The position numbers were made by a program, and so were the translations under genes. From contig JAJRYV010000069.1 in assembly GCA_024275575.1 (NCBI GenBank), positions 1 to 64,000 of the forward strand: a stretch of 64,000 bases of DNA, read 5' to 3'. The stretch comes from a bacterium (GTDB lineage: Bacteria; Zhuqueibacterota; Zhuqueibacteria; Zhuqueibacterales; Geothermadaptataceae). How positions within the stretch are numbered: the first letter of the stretch is position 1; every line of letters begins with the position of its first letter. This document shows positions 19,037-27,746 of this stretch, piece by piece. The notes beneath the pieces are model-generated. The model saw only the letters and a program-made list of their open reading frames with translations. It did not search any database and was not told the DNA's origin.

Positions 19037-21040
19037 ATGAAAAATCTAAAAAAAATTGCAGTAATCGGCGCCGACACCATGGGTTCGGCGCTGGCGCAAA
19101 AATTTGCCCAGGAAGGATTTGATGTTGTGCTGGCAGACCGCGAAATGCACTTTGTCGAAAAAGGGCTCGACGGCATCAAAAATACCTTGCAACAGGGTGT
19201 TGAGCGCCGGCTTTTCAGCCCGGAACAAACAAGTGAAATTCTCGGCCGCATCACCGGCAGTGAAAACCTGCAAGATCTATCCGACCGCGATATCGTCATC
19301 GAAGCCATCTTCGAAGATTTTGCGGCAAAGACTGCGCTTTTCAAACAGCTTGCTGAAATCCTGCCGGCGGAGACGGTGCTGGCGACGAATACCTCCTCAT
19401 TTTCCGTCAGCGAACTCGCGGCCAACCTGCCGCATCCTGAAAAATTTATCGGCTTGCATTATTTTTACCACGCCGCAAAAAACCGGCTCGTCGAAATAGT
19501 ACCCGGAGAGAAAACCGCAGCAGAAACCATCGAGACCTGCCGCGCTTTTGCCCATCTTTCCGGCAAAGATGCCATCACTTGCAAAGATGAAAACGGTTTT
19601 GTCGTCAATCGCTTCTTCGTGCCCTGGCTCAACGAAAGCGTGCGCTTGCTGCAGGAAGGTCTCGCAGCAACCGGTGAAATCGACGCTGTGTGCATGAAGG
19701 TCTTTAAAATCGGCATGGGGCCATTTGCTTTGATGAATGCCACCGGCGTGCCCATCGCCTACCATGCGCAAAAAACACTGGAAGTTTTCGGGCCGCTTTA
19801 CACCGTTGCCGAAGGTTTGCGCCGACAGGTTTTTGATATCAAAACGGACTGGTTGATCGATCAGGTGGAAGCAAACAGCATCGCGACTGCGAAAGAACAG
19901 CTCATCGGTGAACGTATGCTCGGCGTCGTCTTTTTTGTTTGCAGCCAGATTTTGCAGGAAGAAATTTGTACTGCCACAGACTTGAACCGCGGCGCCCGCA
20001 TCGGTCTGCGCTGGAGCAAAGGGCCGGTTAATCTCATGTCCCGTTTCGGACTGGCCGAGGTCAACAGGCTGGTTCAAAATATCGCTGCAAAATATGACGT
20101 TCCCCCTCCGGCGCCGATTCAGCAAAACACGCTGGAGATGAATTTTGTCACCCTTGAAAAACACGGTGCATTGGCGACTTTGACGATCAGCAAACCCGAG
20201 GATATGAACGCGCTCAATGAGGTTGTCATTCGTCAACTGGCGGAAAAATTTGACGAGGCGGACCAGGACCCGGAGGTTGAAACCATCATTTTAACGGGCG
20301 CCGGCAAAGCATTTGTCGCCGGTGCGGATATCAGATTTTTCATCGATAATATGCGCAAAGATGATCTGCAAGAAATTTACAACTTCACTGAATTTGGTCA
20401 AAAAGTTTTGCAACGGATCGACAATTCAGCGAAAAATATCGTGGCACTCATCAATGGTTTGGCGCTCGGCGGCGGTTTGGAACTGGCGCTTTGTGCCGAC
20501 AAAATTTTCGCCGTAGAAAACGCGGTGATGGCCTTCCCGGAAACCGGCATCGGTATTTATCCGGGACTCGGCGGCACGCAGCGACCGCAACGGCGCATCG
20601 GCAAAGCGCTGACAAAATATCTCGTCGGCACAGGAGCGATGCTTTCAGCCGCCAAAGCCGCACAAATCGGCCTCATCGATGCGGTGATCTCGCGCCGGCA
20701 AGCATGGCAAATTGCCACAGGAAGCGCACCGGTACCGGCGGCGGCGCAAAAGGCGGATTTGAAAAATAACTCGCTGGCACTCGCTGCCTATTTTTCTTCA
20801 CATTCCTTTGATGATGTATTGCAGGGGAAAAATGATGAACTCGATGAGGCAGAATTTGCCCGCTTGCAAAAAAACTTGCAGTGCAAAGCGCCAATCGCTT
20901 TGAAAATTGCCGAACAACTCATCGATGAAGCACGCGGTCCGGTTAGTGAACTCGAACATTTGAAAACGATTTTTGCCACAGAAGACGCGATGACCGGACT
21001 GAGCAACATCGGTCGGAAAGTCACATTTCAAGGGAAATAG
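19037..21040 (+). CDS. 3-hydroxyacyl-CoA dehydrogenase / enoyl-CoA hydratase fusion
   Basis: 667 residues. The N-terminal ~300 are an NAD-dependent 3-hydroxyacyl-CoA dehydrogenase, and from about 365 a crotonase domain follows (GAGKAFVAGADIRFF, NGLALGGGLELALCAD, FPETGIGIYPGLGGTQ) with both catalytic Glu. This order is the reverse of FadB and resembles archaeal-type fusions. The dinucleotide motif reads GADTMG at 11-16 instead of the usual GAGTMG. It probably oxidises 3-hydroxypimeloyl-CoA and handles later hydratase steps. Start GGAAG-supported; the stop is TAG, one base before the next gene. Confidence 0.85.
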   Translation: MKNLKKIAVIGADTMGSALAQKFAQEGFDVVLADREMHFVEKGLDGIKNTLQQGVERRLFSPEQTSEILGRITGSENLQDLSDRDIVIEAIFEDFAAKTALFKQLAEILPAETVLATNTSSFSVSELAANLPHPEKFIGLHYFYHAAKNRLVEIVPGEKTAAETIETCRAFAHLSGKDAITCKDENGFVVNRFFVPWLNESVRLLQEGLAATGEIDAVCMKVFKIGMGPFALMNATGVPIAYHAQKTLEVFGPLYTVAEGLRRQVFDIKTDWLIDQVEANSIATAKEQLIGERMLGVVFFVCSQILQEEICTATDLNRGARIGLRWSKGPVNLMSRFGLAEVNRLVQNIAAKYDVPPPAPIQQNTLEMNFVTLEKHGALATLTISKPEDMNALNEVVIRQLAEKFDEADQDPEVETIILTGAGKAFVAGADIRFFIDNMRKDDLQEIYNFTEFGQKVLQRIDNSAKNIVALINGLALGGGLELALCADKIFAVENAVMAFPETGIGIYPGLGGTQRPQRRIGKALTKYLVGTGAMLSAAKAAQIGLIDAVISRRQAWQIATGSAPVPAAAQKADLKNNSLALAAYFSSHSFDDVLQGKNDELDEAEFARLQKNLQCKAPIALKIAEQLIDEARGPVSELEHLKTIFATEDAMTGLSNIGRKVTFQGK

Positions 21041-21041
21041 G

Positions 21042-23822
21042 ATGAAAGAGCTGCACCTGATTGTCAACGGGCGCGAGCACCGGCTACTCGTCGATGCCGG
21101 AGCGACGCTGGCCAAAGTCCTGCGTGAAAAACTGGGACTCACCGGCACAAAAATCGGCTGTGAACAGGGTTCCTGTGGCGCCTGCACCGTGCTCGCCGAT
21201 GAGCGGCCGGCGCTCAGTTGCCTGACCCCGGCGCCGGCCTGTGACGGCCAAAGTATTACCACGATCGAGGGCGTGGCGCAAGGCCGGGTATTGCATCCGC
21301 TGCAGGAGGAAATGGTCAGGCACGGCGCCATTCAGTGTGGTTTTTGCACCCCCGGCATGGTGATGAGTGCCATCGCTTTTCTCAAAGAAAATGCTCATCC
21401 GACAAAAAATGAAATTCGTGAAGCTATTTCCGGGAATCTCTGCCGCTGTACGGGCTACAAAAAAATAATCGCCGCCATCGAAGCGACTGCCATACGTTTG
21501 CAGGGCAAAACGACGGTTATGCCGGACAAATCCGGAAACAGCATGGTCGGCACCGCACAGCCGCTCATCGATGCCCGCAAAAAAGTTACCGGTAGCGCGA
21601 AATTTGCCGATGATTTGCAGGAAAAAGACAGCCTGCAATGCCGTTTTTTGCGCAGCCCGCACGCCCATGCCCGCATCAAATCCATCGATAAATCAACTGC
21701 TGAAAAAATCGCCGGTGTGCGATATGTTTTAACCGGCGAAGAATTGCCGGAAAAATTCGGCGTACTGCCGATCTCGCAAGACCAAACCGCGCTGGCCATC
21801 GATAAAGTAATCTACATCGGTGAAATCGTCGCGGCGGTAGCAGCCGATTCCATGGAGATTGCAGAAAATGCTGTGCGCGCAATCGAGGTCGAATACGAAT
21901 TGCTCAAACCCTTTTACACCATCGCAGATTCCCTCGAAAAAGTCGGCAAAACAGACGATGCCATTCACCCGCATTGCCGCGAAGGGGCGAATATCCACAA
22001 ACGCGCCAGCCTGCGTTTCGGCGATCAGCAGGCCGGTTTGCAAAAAGCAGCATGCAAAATAGAACGGTCATTCGAATTTTCCGGCGTTACTCATGCATTC
22101 ACCGAACCCCATGCCTGCACCGCTGTCTGCGATGCCGAGGGCAAACTGACTTTAACCACAGCAACTCAGGTACCCCATTACCTGCACCGCGCCGTCGCCA
22201 AAGTTTTGCAGTTACCGCTGGAGGACGTACGCATTATCAAACCCTGCCTCGGCGGTGGTTTTGGCGGCAAGGGTGATCCTTTTGCTCACGAAATTATCGC
22301 CGCACATCTGGCGCGAAAACTGGCGCGTCCGATACGTATTGTGCTCAGCCGTGAGGAGGTTTTTCTCACTAACCACGGCCGCCATCCGACGGAAATGAAG
22401 CTGGCAATCGGCACCGACAGCGAAGGCAAGCTGAGCGTGCTCGACGCTGATATTTATATCGATGGTGGCGCTATCGGTAGTTTTGGCGTCGTGACGACTT
22501 ATTACAACGGCGTGTTGCTGCAGGCGCCCTACAAGATCGACAACATCGGTTTCGATTCCTGCCGCGTTTACACCAACAAACCGCCGTGCGGCGCCATGCG
22601 CGGGCATGGTGCAGTCAACCCGCGTTTTGCCGTCGAGACCGTGCTCGATGAACTGGCGGAAGAATTGGCGATGGACCCGTGTGACTTGCGGCTGAAAAAT
22701 TTTCTGCCGGCAAATTGCCTGACCGTGGGACAGTACCGCATCACCAGCAACGGCAGCCGCGAGGCGTTGACTGCAGTACGGCAGTCTTCAGGCTGGGATC
22801 ATAAATTTAAAAAATTACCTTTTGGCGAGGGCGTTGGCGTCGCCTGCGGTTTTTTCATCAGCGGCAGCGCTTTGCCCATCATCTGGAACAAATATCCGCA
22901 ATCCGTCGTGCATATGAAAATCGATTTCGACGGCCGCGTCGTGATTTATTCCGGCGCCAGCGATATCGGCCAGGGCAGCGACACCATGCTGGCGATGATC
23001 GTCGCCGAGGTGCTGGGCATCCCGTTGAAATCCATCCACGTGCATGCCGCGGATACGCTGTTCACACCGGTCGATCTCGGCAGTTATTCCAGCCGGGTGA
23101 CTTTTATGGCCGGCAATGCAGCGAAAATGGCGGCGGAAAATCTGCGTGCGGATATTCTCGCCGGGGTTGCTGCGGAAACAGGCGAAGCGGTAGAAAGACT
23201 AGATTTACAGCACGGAAAAATCAGCTCAAAAGATGGCAAAATTGCGCTCGACTGGCTCGAAACGATCGCTCACGCCACGGCCAACCGCGGCGCGCTCAAT
23301 GCCACCGGTTACTATATTTCCCCCAAACTCGGCGGCGATTTTAAAGGCGCCGGCGCCGGGCTCAGCCCGAGCTACAGTTTTGGTGCGGTGATCACGCAGG
23401 TGCGCGTCGACTCCATGACGGGTCAGGTGGAAGTGAGCGATATTTGGGGCGCGCATGATCTCGGCAAAGCGATCAATCCGCTGGCCGCCGAGGGGCAACT
23501 CGAAGGTTCGTGGCACATGGGTTTGGGCCAGGCGCTCAGTGAATCCATGCGTTTTGACAACGGCCATATCACCAACGCCAATTTCATCAACTACCGCATT
23601 CCAACATCGCTGGACACACCTGAAATACACACAAAAATCATCGAATCCATCGATCCCGAGGGACCGTTCGGCGCCAAAGAATGCGGCGAGGGCGCGCTGC
23701 ATCCGGTGATTCCGGCAGTGGCCAATGCTATTTACGATGCTGTTGGTGTGCGCATTCGAAAACTGCCCATCTCCCCGGAAGAAATTCTCACCGGCACCGC
23801 GCAAAACGGAGGTGTAAAATGA
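21042..23822 (+). CDS. hcrCA: 4-hydroxybenzoyl-CoA reductase-type protein, fused [2Fe-2S] (gamma) and molybdopterin (alpha) subunits
   Basis: 926 residues. Residues 1-~160 are the two-cluster [2Fe-2S] subunit with all eight Cys (40, 45, 48, 60 and 99, 102, 134, 136). A linker leads to a xanthine-oxidase-family molybdopterin subunit from about 168, ending with GPFGAKECGEG, where Glu883 is the likely catalytic Glu. Characterised 4-hydroxybenzoyl-CoA reductases have these as separate HcrC and HcrA chains. The enzyme removes the phenolic hydroxyl from 4-hydroxybenzoyl-CoA, making benzoyl-CoA. The stop overlaps the start of hcrB (ATGA), fixing the subunit pairing. Another aromatic-CoA or xanthine-type substrate is possible but less likely given HcrB. 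Confidence 0.82.
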   Translation: MKELHLIVNGREHRLLVDAGATLAKVLREKLGLTGTKIGCEQGSCGACTVLADERPALSCLTPAPACDGQSITTIEGVAQGRVLHPLQEEMVRHGAIQCGFCTPGMVMSAIAFLKENAHPTKNEIREAISGNLCRCTGYKKIIAAIEATAIRLQGKTTVMPDKSGNSMVGTAQPLIDARKKVTGSAKFADDLQEKDSLQCRFLRSPHAHARIKSIDKSTAEKIAGVRYVLTGEELPEKFGVLPISQDQTALAIDKVIYIGEIVAAVAADSMEIAENAVRAIEVEYELLKPFYTIADSLEKVGKTDDAIHPHCREGANIHKRASLRFGDQQAGLQKAACKIERSFEFSGVTHAFTEPHACTAVCDAEGKLTLTTATQVPHYLHRAVAKVLQLPLEDVRIIKPCLGGGFGGKGDPFAHEIIAAHLARKLARPIRIVLSREEVFLTNHGRHPTEMKLAIGTDSEGKLSVLDADIYIDGGAIGSFGVVTTYYNGVLLQAPYKIDNIGFDSCRVYTNKPPCGAMRGHGAVNPRFAVETVLDELAEELAMDPCDLRLKNFLPANCLTVGQYRITSNGSREALTAVRQSSGWDHKFKKLPFGEGVGVACGFFISGSALPIIWNKYPQSVVHMKIDFDGRVVIYSGASDIGQGSDTMLAMIVAEVLGIPLKSIHVHAADTLFTPVDLGSYSSRVTFMAGNAAKMAAENLRADILAGVAAETGEAVERLDLQHGKISSKDGKIALDWLETIAHATANRGALNATGYYISPKLGGDFKGAGAGLSPSYSFGAVITQVRVDSMTGQVEVSDIWGAHDLGKAINPLAAEGQLEGSWHMGLGQALSESMRFDNGHITNANFINYRIPTSLDTPEIHTKIIESIDPEGPFGAKECGEGALHPVIPAVANAIYDAVGVRIRKLPISPEEILTGTAQNGGVK

Positions 23823-24757
23823 TCTCCACAGTAAACTATTTTAACGTGAAAACATGCGAAGAAGCAATACAGCTTGCCCACGATCACGCGGATGATTTCT
23901 GCTGGATCGCCGGCGGCACCGATGTGATGCTCAACCGGCAACAGGAAAATAACACCGCGGCATGCTTGATCGATATCGGCGATATTGGCGAATTGCGCGG
24001 CATTGCTGTGCACGACAATAAAATGCGAATTGGTTCCCTGACGACATTGCATGATGTGGGCAAAAATGAATTAATTCTGCAAGGATTTCCCACACTGGCG
24101 CAGGCTGCGAAATCCGTGGCTTCGCCGCTCGTGCGCTATTCCGCGACCATCGGCGGCAATCTGCTGGTGGAAAACCGCTGCATTTCCTATAATCAATCCG
24201 AATTTTGGAAAGAGGCCGTCAATCACTGCATGAAAATCGGCGGCGAAAAATGCCTGGTCACCGGCAGTTTGAAGCATTGTTTTTCACAATTTGTTTCCGA
24301 TACCGCACCGGTTTTGCTCTGCTTGAATGCTGAAGTTCAAATTCTCGACAAAAACGGTAGCCGTATTTTACCACTGCAGGAGATGTATTCCGGTGTGGGA
24401 CTGTCGCCGCGGCGTCTCGACAAGCAGGCGCTTTTAACAGATATTTTTATCCCGATGAGCAAGCCGCACAAAATTTATTTTCGCAAACTCACCCGACGCA
24501 AGGCGGTGGATTTCACATCCCTCACCTGCGCGATATCAGCCGATGAAGCAAAAAACATCACCCTTGCCCTCAGTGGCGTCCATCCCGGGCCTGTGATGCT
24601 GCAGGATATGCTCGATTGCGATGCAGAGACCCTGGTTAAGCGTGCGTTGAAAGCAAGCAAAACAGTGGATAATGATATGTATTCACGGACCTATCGGCGC
24701 AAGATGATCGGGGTTTTTATCCGGGAGGGCTTGCAAATGTTGAAAAAACTGCCTTGA
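23819..24757 (+). CDS. hcrB: 4-hydroxybenzoyl-CoA reductase FAD subunit with extra [4Fe-4S] site
   Basis: 312 residues from ATG 23819 (GGAGGTG ribosome site; ATGA overlap with the gene before). FAD-binding motifs are AGGTDVML and TIGGNLLVENR. Cysteines 121, 137, 145 and 154 have spacing C-x15-C-x7-C-x8-C, the same as the four ligands of the additional [4Fe-4S] cluster of the Thauera HcrB subunit (122, 138, 146, 155 from memory). That insert is absent from ordinary xanthine dehydrogenase FAD subunits. This makes the complex a true 4-hydroxybenzoyl-CoA reductase, which takes low-potential electrons. It is the last gene of the operon before a terminator. Confidence 0.9.
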   Translation: MISTVNYFNVKTCEEAIQLAHDHADDFCWIAGGTDVMLNRQQENNTAACLIDIGDIGELRGIAVHDNKMRIGSLTTLHDVGKNELILQGFPTLAQAAKSVASPLVRYSATIGGNLLVENRCISYNQSEFWKEAVNHCMKIGGEKCLVTGSLKHCFSQFVSDTAPVLLCLNAEVQILDKNGSRILPLQEMYSGVGLSPRRLDKQALLTDIFIPMSKPHKIYFRKLTRRKAVDFTSLTCAISADEAKNITLALSGVHPGPVMLQDMLDCDAETLVKRALKASKTVDNDMYSRTYRRKMIGVFIREGLQMLKKLP

Positions 24758-24808
24758 TTATACCCTCTGTTTCATCTGCTCTCAATATCATTAAGATAAG
24801 CTGTGGCA

Positions 24809-24835
24809 TCCCGGCGAAACCCGGGAGTCTTTTTT
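24809..24835 (+). terminator. Intrinsic terminator after the aromatic operon
   Basis: Stem TCCCGG (24809-24814) and CCGGGA (24821-24826) with loop CGAAAC, then GTC and a run of six T (24830-24835). It lies about 50 bases after the hcrB stop and marks the likely end of the 9.8-24.8 kb transcript. Confidence 0.75.
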
Positions 24836-24853
24836 CCCGGCCTTATGAAAAGC

Positions 24854-24882
24854 TTGAATTCTTCGTAGATTTCATGTATGTT
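24854..24882 (+). promoter_or_regulatory. Sigma-70-like promoter for the rubrerythrin-reductase fusion
   Basis: TTGAAT (24854-24859), a 17-base spacer and TATGTT (24877-24882). It lies between the upstream terminator and the ATG at 24928, giving a leader of about 40 bases. The position supports independent transcription of the next gene. Confidence 0.5.
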
Positions 24883-24927
24883 GCCCCACGTCAATTTCCC
24901 CGCAAGCTATTGTCACAGGAGAAAATA

Positions 24928-26430
24928 ATGCAATTCAACATCGAAGAAATCCTGCAGATTGCCAAAAAAATAGAAAGCAACGGATACAGATTTTACACCG
25001 CAGCGGCGGAAGCAAACGAAGCCAACCGGGACTGGCTAAGCAAACTTGCTCAGGAAGAAATCGGGCACGAAAACATCATCGATGATTTTGCCCGCTCCCT
25101 CGTCAGCCCGGCGGACAGCCCGGATGATCCTGATAACCTTGTCTTGCTCTATCTCAATTCCATCGCCGATAGTCTCGTTTTCAGCGCCAGTGCTGACCCG
25201 CGTACATTTTTTGATCAGGAAGTCAGCATCGATGACATCATCGATGATGGATTACGCCGCGAACACGAGGCCGTTGCTTATTATTCTGCCCTGCAAAATG
25301 CAATGCAGGATGAGGCGGCAAAAGCACAGGTCGGGCTTCTGATCAATGAAGAAATCAGCCACATTGCCTGGTTGCGACGAAAACAGGAAGAATTGAATAA
25401 TAAAAGAAAAGCCCGCGGCAAAGACCGGATTTATGATCTCATCATCATCGGCGCCGGACCGGGTGGAATCAGCATGGCTGCCGAGGTAATCCACGCCGGC
25501 ATGGATAGCGAAAATATTCTCATTCTTGAAGGCGCCCCACGCACCTCGTGGATGATTCATTCTCTTTATCACGAACAACACCGCGTGGTCGCCGATTACA
25601 AAGGCGCCTCACCCGTGACTTACGGCATCATGAAGATGCGCAATATGACGAAAGCGAGCACCTTAAAAATGCTCGCCGATACGCTACAGGAATACGACAT
25701 TAAAGTTCTGTACGACTGCCCGATTCTCAGTATTGAGAAAAAAAAAGGTATCTTTCATTTTCAGGGAAAAGAGCACAGCTATAAAGCTCGTTTCGGGGTT
25801 ATTTCCATCGGTGTTTTCAATCGCCCCAACCACCCGGATTATCCCATTCCGGCAAGTCTCTCTGAAAAAATCTATTATGAAATCAGCTCAAACAAAATCG
25901 AAGACGCCGGCGTTCTCGTCGTCGGTGGCGGTGATACTGCGGCCGAATTCGTGCAATCCCTGCTTAATAGTGGCAACCGCGTCACCCTTTCCTGCCGCGA
26001 AGCCGACCTTTCCGCAATGGGCGATGAAAATCGTCAGGCGATCAAAGCGGCTGAAGCGAGGCAGCCATTGACCGTTTTTGCCGGCAGCGATATCCGGAAA
26101 ATTGTGCCGCATAGCAAAGGCATTCAGGTTCTGTTTCATGATGAAAGCCGCAGCGAATTGCTTGTCGATAATATTTTTTATGCCCTCGGCGGCAATACAC
26201 CGCTGCAAATCCTGAAAATTTCCGGCATTGAAATGAAAGATGGAAAACCGGTTTTAACCAAGGCAAATGAAAGCAATATTACCGGGCTTTATCTCACTGG
26301 CGATCTCGCAGCGCGAGATGAAATCGGCGCCATCAGTACCGCTTTTAATTCATCCTATGCAGCGGCTTCTCATCTTTTGCAAAAATATTTTCCGGAGATC
26401 GCTGCACAACAGGCAAAATCCAGAAGCTAA
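24928..26430 (+). CDS. Rubrerythrin-like diiron domain fused to a thioredoxin-reductase-like flavoprotein
   Basis: 500 residues from ATG 24928 (AGGAG upstream); a longer in-frame reading from 24754 has no coding character. Residues 1-150 form a ferritin-like four-helix domain with Glu16, E44xxH47, a Glu near 112-114 and E142xxH145, a complete diiron set. From about 168 a two-dinucleotide-binding flavoprotein follows (IIGAGPGG, then VVGGGDTAAEF, TGDLAARDE). No CxxC disulfide is present, as in YpdA-type reductases. A single chain could therefore pass NAD(P)H electrons through FAD to a diiron peroxidase. It sits just after the aromatic operon, where the reductases are oxygen-sensitive. No rubredoxin domain is present. 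Activity is inferred. Confidence 0.8.
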   Translation: MQFNIEEILQIAKKIESNGYRFYTAAAEANEANRDWLSKLAQEEIGHENIIDDFARSLVSPADSPDDPDNLVLLYLNSIADSLVFSASADPRTFFDQEVSIDDIIDDGLRREHEAVAYYSALQNAMQDEAAKAQVGLLINEEISHIAWLRRKQEELNNKRKARGKDRIYDLIIIGAGPGGISMAAEVIHAGMDSENILILEGAPRTSWMIHSLYHEQHRVVADYKGASPVTYGIMKMRNMTKASTLKMLADTLQEYDIKVLYDCPILSIEKKKGIFHFQGKEHSYKARFGVISIGVFNRPNHPDYPIPASLSEKIYYEISSNKIEDAGVLVVGGGDTAAEFVQSLLNSGNRVTLSCREADLSAMGDENRQAIKAAEARQPLTVFAGSDIRKIVPHSKGIQVLFHDESRSELLVDNIFYALGGNTPLQILKISGIEMKDGKPVLTKANESNITGLYLTGDLAARDEIGAISTAFNSSYAAASHLLQKYFPEIAAQQAKSRS

Positions 26431-26566
26431 CGAACCCGTTCAATTTTAACCTGCGAATGTTTAATTTGAACAGGCAAGCTCAGGACATCACTTCGCCCTA
26501 AGTTCAAAAATTGTGCAGGCTATACAGATACAAGCATAGCCGGCAACTTAATTTTTTACAAAAAAA

Positions 26567-26656
26567 ATCGTCTCGCTAAGTTGCAAAGACGCAGAGTTTC
26601 GTTTTTAAATATGTTATACTATTTTTCTCTGTGCCACTGCATCTCCGCGAGAATAA
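26567..26656. repeat. Imperfect inverted repeat, copy 1 of a dispersed element
   Basis: Left half TTGCAAAGACGCAGAG near 26581-26596 faces a right half reading CTCTGTGCC...CTCCGCGAGAA up to about 26656. The sequence resembles the 44854-44950 element. Both lie in spacers next to gene starts. Confidence 0.4.
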
Positions 26657-26666
26657 TAAAGGCCAG

Positions 26667-27737
26667 ATGCGTAGAGAAAATTTCTATATTTCTGATTTAC
26701 TTCCTTTCCTTTGTTTGATCCTGTTCAATGGTTGTGTCACCGATACCGGCGATCGCTTCACCACCGATCGCGTTGATCCGCTGTTCCGAAGCTATCAGGG
26801 TGAAGCAGCGCCCGGTGCAGCGCTGCGTATCATCAAAAATGGTGAAGTGACGCTGACAAAAACCTACGGCATGGCCAATCTTGAGATGAATATTGCGGTA
26901 AAAAGCCGGACGAATTTTCGCCTGGCCTCGGTCACCAAACAATTTACAGCCATGTGCATCATGTTATTGGTCGAACGCGGCAGCATGAAACTCACCGATA
27001 CCTTGCGAGATATTTTTCCTGAATTTCCGGACTATGGCCGAAAAATCACCATCCGCCATCTTTTGCAACATCAATCCGGGCTCGTCGCGTATGAAGACCT
27101 GATCACAGAAAATACGACGGAGCAGGTGCGTGATGCCGATATTTTAAAAATGATGATGGCACATGACAGCACTTATTTTCAACCGGGTACGGATTATCGT
27201 TACAGCAATTCCGGTTATGCGGTGCTGGCGATGGTGGTGGAGAAAATTTCGGGGAAATCATTTGCTGCGTATTTGCAGAAAAATATTTTCACCCCGCTGG
27301 GCATGCATAACACAGTGGCATTCGAAAAAGGTATTTCGTCTGTTTTCGACCGCGCCTTCGGCTATACCGTGGACGCGGATACGATATTCTTCAGCGATCA
27401 AAGTCTGACCAGCGCTGTGCTCGGTGACGGCGGCATCTACTCGTCCATCGATGATTTGAGCAAATGGGATCAGGCGTTATACGGTAAAAATCTGGTCTCG
27501 CGGGAAATGCTGCAGCAGGCTTTCACTCCGGGACTGCACGGTTATGGTTTTGGCTGGCGCATCGATGAATATCGCGGCCACAGAAGGGTGGCCCACACCG
27601 GTAGCACACGCGGTTTTCGCACCATCATCCAGCGCTTTCCACAGGACGAGTTTACCGTCATCATCCTGACAAACCGTAACGGGCCGGGCGTCGCTGATTT
27701 GGCTGAAAAATTGACGGATATTTTTTTACTCGAATGA
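26667..27737 (+). CDS. Serine beta-lactamase-like lipoprotein (class C/DD-peptidase family)
   Basis: 356 residues from ATG 26667; a GTG at 26631 would add 12 residues before the signal peptide and is less likely. The lipobox is LFNGC. Family motifs are S-x-x-K in LASVTKQFTAM, the Tyr motif in YRYSNSGYAVL, and the third motif replaced by VAHTGSTRGF. These proteins act as esterases, D-amino peptidases or beta-lactamases in the cell envelope; the substrate cannot be read. It is convergent with the ATPase gene that ends 10 bases away. Confidence 0.8.
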   Translation: MRRENFYISDLLPFLCLILFNGCVTDTGDRFTTDRVDPLFRSYQGEAAPGAALRIIKNGEVTLTKTYGMANLEMNIAVKSRTNFRLASVTKQFTAMCIMLLVERGSMKLTDTLRDIFPEFPDYGRKITIRHLLQHQSGLVAYEDLITENTTEQVRDADILKMMMAHDSTYFQPGTDYRYSNSGYAVLAMVVEKISGKSFAAYLQKNIFTPLGMHNTVAFEKGISSVFDRAFGYTVDADTIFFSDQSLTSAVLGDGGIYSSIDDLSKWDQALYGKNLVSREMLQQAFTPGLHGYGFGWRIDEYRGHRRVAHTGSTRGFRTIIQRFPQDEFTVIILTNRNGPGVADLAEKLTDIFLLE

Positions 27738-27746
27738 ATTGCTGCT

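Noticed and set aside
19397-20236. 279-codon frame opposite the dehydrogenase-hydratase fusion
   Set aside because: No recognisable domain and the coding strand shows full motifs; it is a shadow of biased codon use.
24754-24927. N-terminal extension of the rubrerythrin fusion
   Set aside because: It crosses the terminator and promoter and lacks coding character; ATG 24928 has a ribosome site.
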